Below, in pieces: positions 60,930 to 64,000 of a stretch of 64,000 bases of DNA. The number at the start of each line of letters is the position of its first letter. Within the stretch, counting starts at the first letter, position 1. Source of the DNA: JBCBKL01 sp963922565. Lineage in GTDB: Bacteria > Pseudomonadota > Alphaproteobacteria > Rhodobacterales > Rhodobacteraceae. A program made the position numbers and the translations under genes. Under the pieces are notes generated by a model, which did not search any database, had not been told where the DNA came from, and worked only from the letters and a program-made list of their open reading frames with translations. Location: assembly GCA_963922565.1 (NCBI GenBank), contig CAWUIQ010000012.1:21103-85102 (forward strand), in the 5' to 3' direction.

Positions 60930-62195
60930 TCAGCCCTTGCCTTTCCAAGGCACCAGCAGGCTTTCGGCGTATCGCATCAACATGTCGATCCCAAAGCCGA
61001 TGATGCCGATGAGGATGATACCCATGATCACGATGTCAGTGTTCTGAAACTTCGACGCGACCATGATCATCATGCCAGCGCCCCGTTCCGCTGCAACGAG
61101 TTCGGCGGCAACCACCGTACCCCAGCAAACACCCATAGCGACCCGCGCCCCTGTAAAGATGTCAGGGAGCGAATTGGGTACGATCACGTGGCGCATGATC
61201 TGCGCCTTCGACGCCCCAAGCGAATAGGCTGCATGCACTTTCGAGATCTTGACGCCGCTGACCCCCGATCGCGCCGCAATCGCCATGATCCACAACGCCG
61301 CAAGGAACAGCAGGATCACCTTGCCGTTCTCACCGATCCCCGCCCAGATGATAACCAGCGGGATCAGGGCCAAGGGTGGAACCGGGCGCATGAACTCGAC
61401 GATCGGGTCGAACCATCCCCGGAACCAGTTACTGAGGCCCATGGCATAGCCAAGGGGGATGCCGACCAGCGCCCCAAAGAAGAACCCGGCAAGCACACGA
61501 TAAAGCGATATGCCAAGGTGCTGCAGAAGCGTCGAGCCCCGGAAACCTTCCTGCGCGATATCGACCATCCGCTGCCAAACGGCTTCCGGCGCCGGCAGCC
61601 AAATCGATTCCATCTGCCAGCCCCGGGCCGGAATGATGTTCGGCGTGCCCTTGTCACTCAGCGTGACTGTTCCCCAGCCGACATCGACCGAACCGCCGGG
61701 CGCAATCTTTTCTCCGTTGACCTCGACCACCTCGGCGCCGTCGCCGCGCCCGATCTCGTCGTTGCGGTCGACCCGCAAAAGCCCAGAGCGCCACATACCA
61801 ATAGCAACGCTGTCATTCTTGGCCCATCCATCGCCGGCTTCGACCTCGGGCGCATCCGTATTCTGATTGATCGGATGCACGACCACCGTCACTTCGGCGG
61901 TATCACGGTCATTGCCCGCCTGGGCCGTGTATTCGAACGTGCCCACGCCTTCGAAGGGTCCGGGCGCATGAAGGAACCCGGGCAGGAGTTTAGAACCCGT
62001 GAACATGCCCCAGAGCAGGAAGAGCGTGAGGATCGAGACAACAGATGCGGTCCTGTTCGACCGAACGGCACTTTCATCCCCGAAAGTCACCGTTTTCAGG
62101 GACGTGAAGTCGCGGATCGCGACGCGCTTGGAAACCTCGCGAACTATGAAAAACGAGGCAATGAAAATCGCGGTGTAAATCAGGAAGGGGATCAT
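60930..62195 (-). CDS. tauC: Taurine-type ABC transporter permease with periplasmic insertion
   Basis: 421 residues. Two N-terminal helices, then from about residue 79 to 195 an inserted beta-rich segment (GTFEYTAQAGNDRDTAEVTVVV ... GWGTVTLSDKGTPNI), then the binding-protein-dependent permease core (LPAPEAVWQRM, SLYRVLAGFFFGALVGIPLGY) with the EAA-type loop (YSLGASKAQIMRHVIVPNSLPDIFTGAR). Ordinary TauC/SsuC permeases go straight from helix 1 to the LPxP segment. Substrate taurine or a related sulfonate inferred. Start overlaps tauB (ATGA). Confidence 0.85.
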   Translation of the reverse strand: MIPFLIYTAIFIASFFIVREVSKRVAIRDFTSLKTVTFGDESAVRSNRTASVVSILTLFLLWGMFTGSKLLPGFLHAPGPFEGVGTFEYTAQAGNDRDTAEVTVVVHPINQNTDAPEVEAGDGWAKNDSVAIGMWRSGLLRVDRNDEIGRGDGAEVVEVNGEKIAPGGSVDVGWGTVTLSDKGTPNIIPARGWQMESIWLPAPEAVWQRMVDIAQEGFRGSTLLQHLGISLYRVLAGFFFGALVGIPLGYAMGLSNWFRGWFDPIVEFMRPVPPLALIPLVIIWAGIGENGKVILLFLAALWIMAIAARSGVSGVKISKVHAAYSLGASKAQIMRHVIVPNSLPDIFTGARVAMGVCWGTVVAAELVAAERGAGMMIMVASKFQNTDIVIMGIILIGIIGFGIDMLMRYAESLLVPWKGKG

Positions 62196-62998
62196 TCTGC
62201 TGCCTCCGTCCGGCCCATGATTTCCTCCTCCATGTCCCAGATCATGCCGAGGATCTCTTCGCGCCTCTGGGCAAACTCTGGGTGCTTCTTCACCTCTCGC
62301 AAATCCTGATCAACGCCGATATCAGCAAAAGGCAGTCGGTATTCCTTGTGAATGCGACCGGGGCGCGGGGCCATGACAAGCAATCGCTCACCGATCAACA
62401 GGGCCTCTTCGACCGAATGGGTGATCAGAATGATGGTCTTGCCCGTCTCTTTCCAGAGTTTCAGAACCAGCGACTGCATCTTTTCCCGGGTCAGCGCGTC
62501 CAGCGCACCCAAGGGTTCATCCATCAGGATCACATCCGGTTCGTTGGCAAGGCAGCGTGCCAAAGCGACCCGCTGCTGCATCCCGCCCGAAAGCTCGTAA
62601 ACCGCCTTTTCCTTGAAATCCTGCAGGCCGACAACGTCCAGCAGATGGTCGACGATTTCGGCCTTGTCGTTCTTGGGCATTCCCTTCATCGACGGGCCAA
62701 AGCCGACATTGTCGCGCACGCTCATCCATTCGAACAATGCACCCTGCTGGAACACCATGCCGCGTTCCGCGTCCGGGCCTTCGACCCGGTGGCCATTCAA
62801 GACGATCTGGCCTTCGGTTGGTGCGAGAAATCCAGCGACAATATTAAGAAGCGTGGTCTTTCCGCAGCCCGATGGGCCGAGCACGCTCATGATCTCGCCC
62901 GCCTTAAGTTCGAGCGAAACGTTCTTTAGCGCCTGAACATGGCCGCCACCGGGCAGTTCAAAGCGCATAGAAATATTTTCAATGGAAAGTCCTGACAT
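62192..62998 (-). CDS. tauB: Taurine-type ABC transporter ATP-binding protein
   Basis: 268 residues. Walker A GPSGCGKTT, Q loop (MVFQQGALFEW), signature LSGGMQQR, Walker B VILMDEPLGALD, and a switch His in ITHSVEEALLIGE. Nitrate/sulfonate/taurine subfamily by sequence pattern. It overlaps tauC (ATGA) and follows tauA by 103 bp with a strong hairpin between. The exact substrate cannot be told from the ATPase. Confidence 0.9.
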   Translation of the reverse strand: MSGLSIENISMRFELPGGGHVQALKNVSLELKAGEIMSVLGPSGCGKTTLLNIVAGFLAPTEGQIVLNGHRVEGPDAERGMVFQQGALFEWMSVRDNVGFGPSMKGMPKNDKAEIVDHLLDVVGLQDFKEKAVYELSGGMQQRVALARCLANEPDVILMDEPLGALDALTREKMQSLVLKLWKETGKTIILITHSVEEALLIGERLLVMAPRPGRIHKEYRLPFADIGVDQDLREVKKHPEFAQRREEILGMIWDMEEEIMGRTEAAE

Positions 62999-63067
62999 TG
63001 TGCCCCCTATTGGCCGGCCTCTTAGTCAGGCCAAAACGGCCGGGTTTGTCCCTGCCTGTATGCGTCA

Positions 63068-63095
63068 TGGCCCGCGCGGCGTACCGCGCGGGCCA
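63068..63095 (-). promoter_or_regulatory. Strong hairpin between tauA and tauB
   Basis: GGCCCGCGCGG and CCGCGCGGGCC form a perfect 11-bp stem, extended by a T-A pair, with a CGTA loop. It lies 7 bp past the tauA stop and 73 bp before tauB. Such hairpins in binding-protein operons often protect the upstream mRNA or reduce read-through, letting the binding protein be made in excess. Confidence 0.75.
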
Positions 63096-63101
63096 GCGTC
63101 A

Positions 63102-64000
63102 TCACATTTCGCTCGCAGCTTGCAGCGGCCCGAGGTTCACAGCGTTCTCGTAGGACTCAAGCGCCGCGTCCATCGAACCGGCACCAACGAACACATCGGC
63201 GACACCCTTCATGAAGGATTGCGCACCACCGCCCAGCCACTTGCCGCTGAGTTGATCCTCGACCGTCGGGAAGACGAAGGTTGCGATCGTGGCCGCTGTC
63301 GCGTCCTCGTCCATACCCGCGTCTTTGGCGATAACCGGCAGCATTTTGGCGTGGTTTGCTTCATCAGCCCACATCGCGTTCGCATCGGCCGTAACCTTCA
63401 GGAACTTGGCCAGCAGCTCACTCTCTTCGGCAACGAAGTTGGCCGGGGCTGAGGTCACGTCGAAGACGAGGATGCCAAGCTCTTCCTTCTCTGCACCAGT
63501 CAGGAGGATGTTGCCATGTTCCTTCATGCGGCGCAGCGCGCCACCCCAGCCACAGGCCATGTCGATCGAGCCCTGGGCCAGTGCAGCGGCACCTTCGGCA
63601 GGCGCCATGTCAACGATTTCCATCGTGCCGATATCGACACCAAAGTGGTTCATCTGGTTGAGGAAGCCATAGTGGGCTGCCGTGCCAAGCGGAACGGCGA
63701 CTTTCTTGCCGGACAGTTCGCCCGCGCTTTCCTTGTCGATCTCAAGGGCCGAAGCCACGACGCAGTTGTCGTTTTCCGAATAGGACACAGCGACATCGAC
63801 GATCTGAATGTCCTGGCCGGCACTGGCTGCGACGACGAAGGGTGGCACACCCTGGCTGACCGAGATCTGGACGTCGCCAGATGCCATGGCCGCGCTCATC
63901 GCGGTGCCGGTATCGAAGCTGACCCAGTTGATCTTGGTGCCCATTACCTCTTCGTAGGTGCCCATCTCCTTGGCAAACTGGAACGGCATCGGCCACTCGA
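63102..64000 (-). CDS. tauA: Taurine-type ABC transporter substrate-binding protein, N-terminus outside window
   Basis: About 299 residues visible; the start and signal peptide lie beyond base 64000, since the frame is open to the edge. TauA/SsuA-type features: VSFDTGTAMSAAMASGDVQISVSQGVPPFVVAASAGQDIQIV, CVVASALEIDKESAGELSGKKVAVPLGTAAHYGFL, and an AAALAQGSIDMACGWGGAL block. It binds taurine or a related sulfonate in the periplasm and hands it to TauBC. Ends in a helix-rich C-terminus. Confidence 0.85.
   Translation of the reverse strand, partial: EWPMPFQFAKEMGTYEEVMGTKINWVSFDTGTAMSAAMASGDVQISVSQGVPPFVVAASAGQDIQIVDVAVSYSENDNCVVASALEIDKESAGELSGKKVAVPLGTAAHYGFLNQMNHFGVDIGTMEIVDMAPAEGAAALAQGSIDMACGWGGALRRMKEHGNILLTGAEKEELGILVFDVTSAPANFVAEESELLAKFLKVTADANAMWADEANHAKMLPVIAKDAGMDEDATAATIATFVFPTVEDQLSGKWLGGGAQSFMKGVADVFVGAGSMDAALESYENAVNLGPLQAASEM

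Overview
The window looks like a chromosomal segment of an alphaproteobacterium of the Rhodobacterales (Roseobacter-type, probably marine). The basis is high GC, a dnaX-ybaB-recR block, a DUF1013/TrcR cell-cycle regulator, a FYDLN_acid (TIGR02300) protein, COQ9, an Mcl1-type malyl-CoA lyase, DUF1244, a Hint-domain surface protein of the type common in this order, a six-gene Mrp antiporter with fused A/B subunits, and a taurine-type ABC importer. No phage, IS element or CRISPR array was seen. The segment is mostly core genome with several accessory clusters.

Layout. 1-5.4 kb: nudC (cut by the left edge), a 5'-nucleotidase-family enzyme, the SRP RNA gene with a readable promoter, an alpha/beta hydrolase divergent from its likely TetR repressor with twin operators, and a zinc metallopeptidase. 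5.6-9.3 kb: dnaX, a GNAT, a RidA protein, ybaB and recR. 9.3-19.3 kb: trcR, RNase T2, a quinone oxidoreductase, COQ9, rpsU, an amidase, an Lrp regulator divergent from alanine dehydrogenase, mscL, a GST, a GMC oxidoreductase and YtoQ. 19.4-27.8 kb (minus strand): rpmI-rplT, a Hint protein, pheS, a small membrane protein, a secreted esterase, pheT, and upstream pyk. 27.9-36.3 kb: an N-formylglutamate amidohydrolase, DUF1244, an unusual RcpC-like fusion, a D-amino-acid operon (dgcN-dgcA-dat), mcl1, DUF302, and a three-gene set with DUF2953 and GerW/YtfJ proteins. 36.3-41.1 kb: Lrp/LysE pair, accA-tag, GntR, YgjP-like peptidase, FYDLN protein and tRNA-Ala(GGC).

41.1-64 kb: a 1,315-residue G8/CEMIP-like protein with three C-terminal repeats, a FucU-like mutarotase, the mrpACDEFG operon, a two-component system in line with a degenerate ABC protein and an unassigned P-loop NTPase, a four-gene probable lipid A or envelope-lipid modification operon (PAP2, GT2, LAB_N, GT39), and tauABC (tauA cut by the right edge).

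Functional themes. Nitrogen and sulfur scavenging (taurine uptake, D-glutamate and D-amino-acid turnover, alanine dehydrogenase, N-formylglutamate hydrolysis), ion homeostasis (Mrp, MscL), and cell-surface remodelling (lipid operon, G8 and Hint proteins). The best candidates for undescribed biology are the four-gene P-loop NTPase / ABC-like / histidine kinase / response regulator cluster (52.4-57.4 kb), the RcpC-like fusion protein (29.0-30.3 kb) and the G8 protein with its repeat tail.
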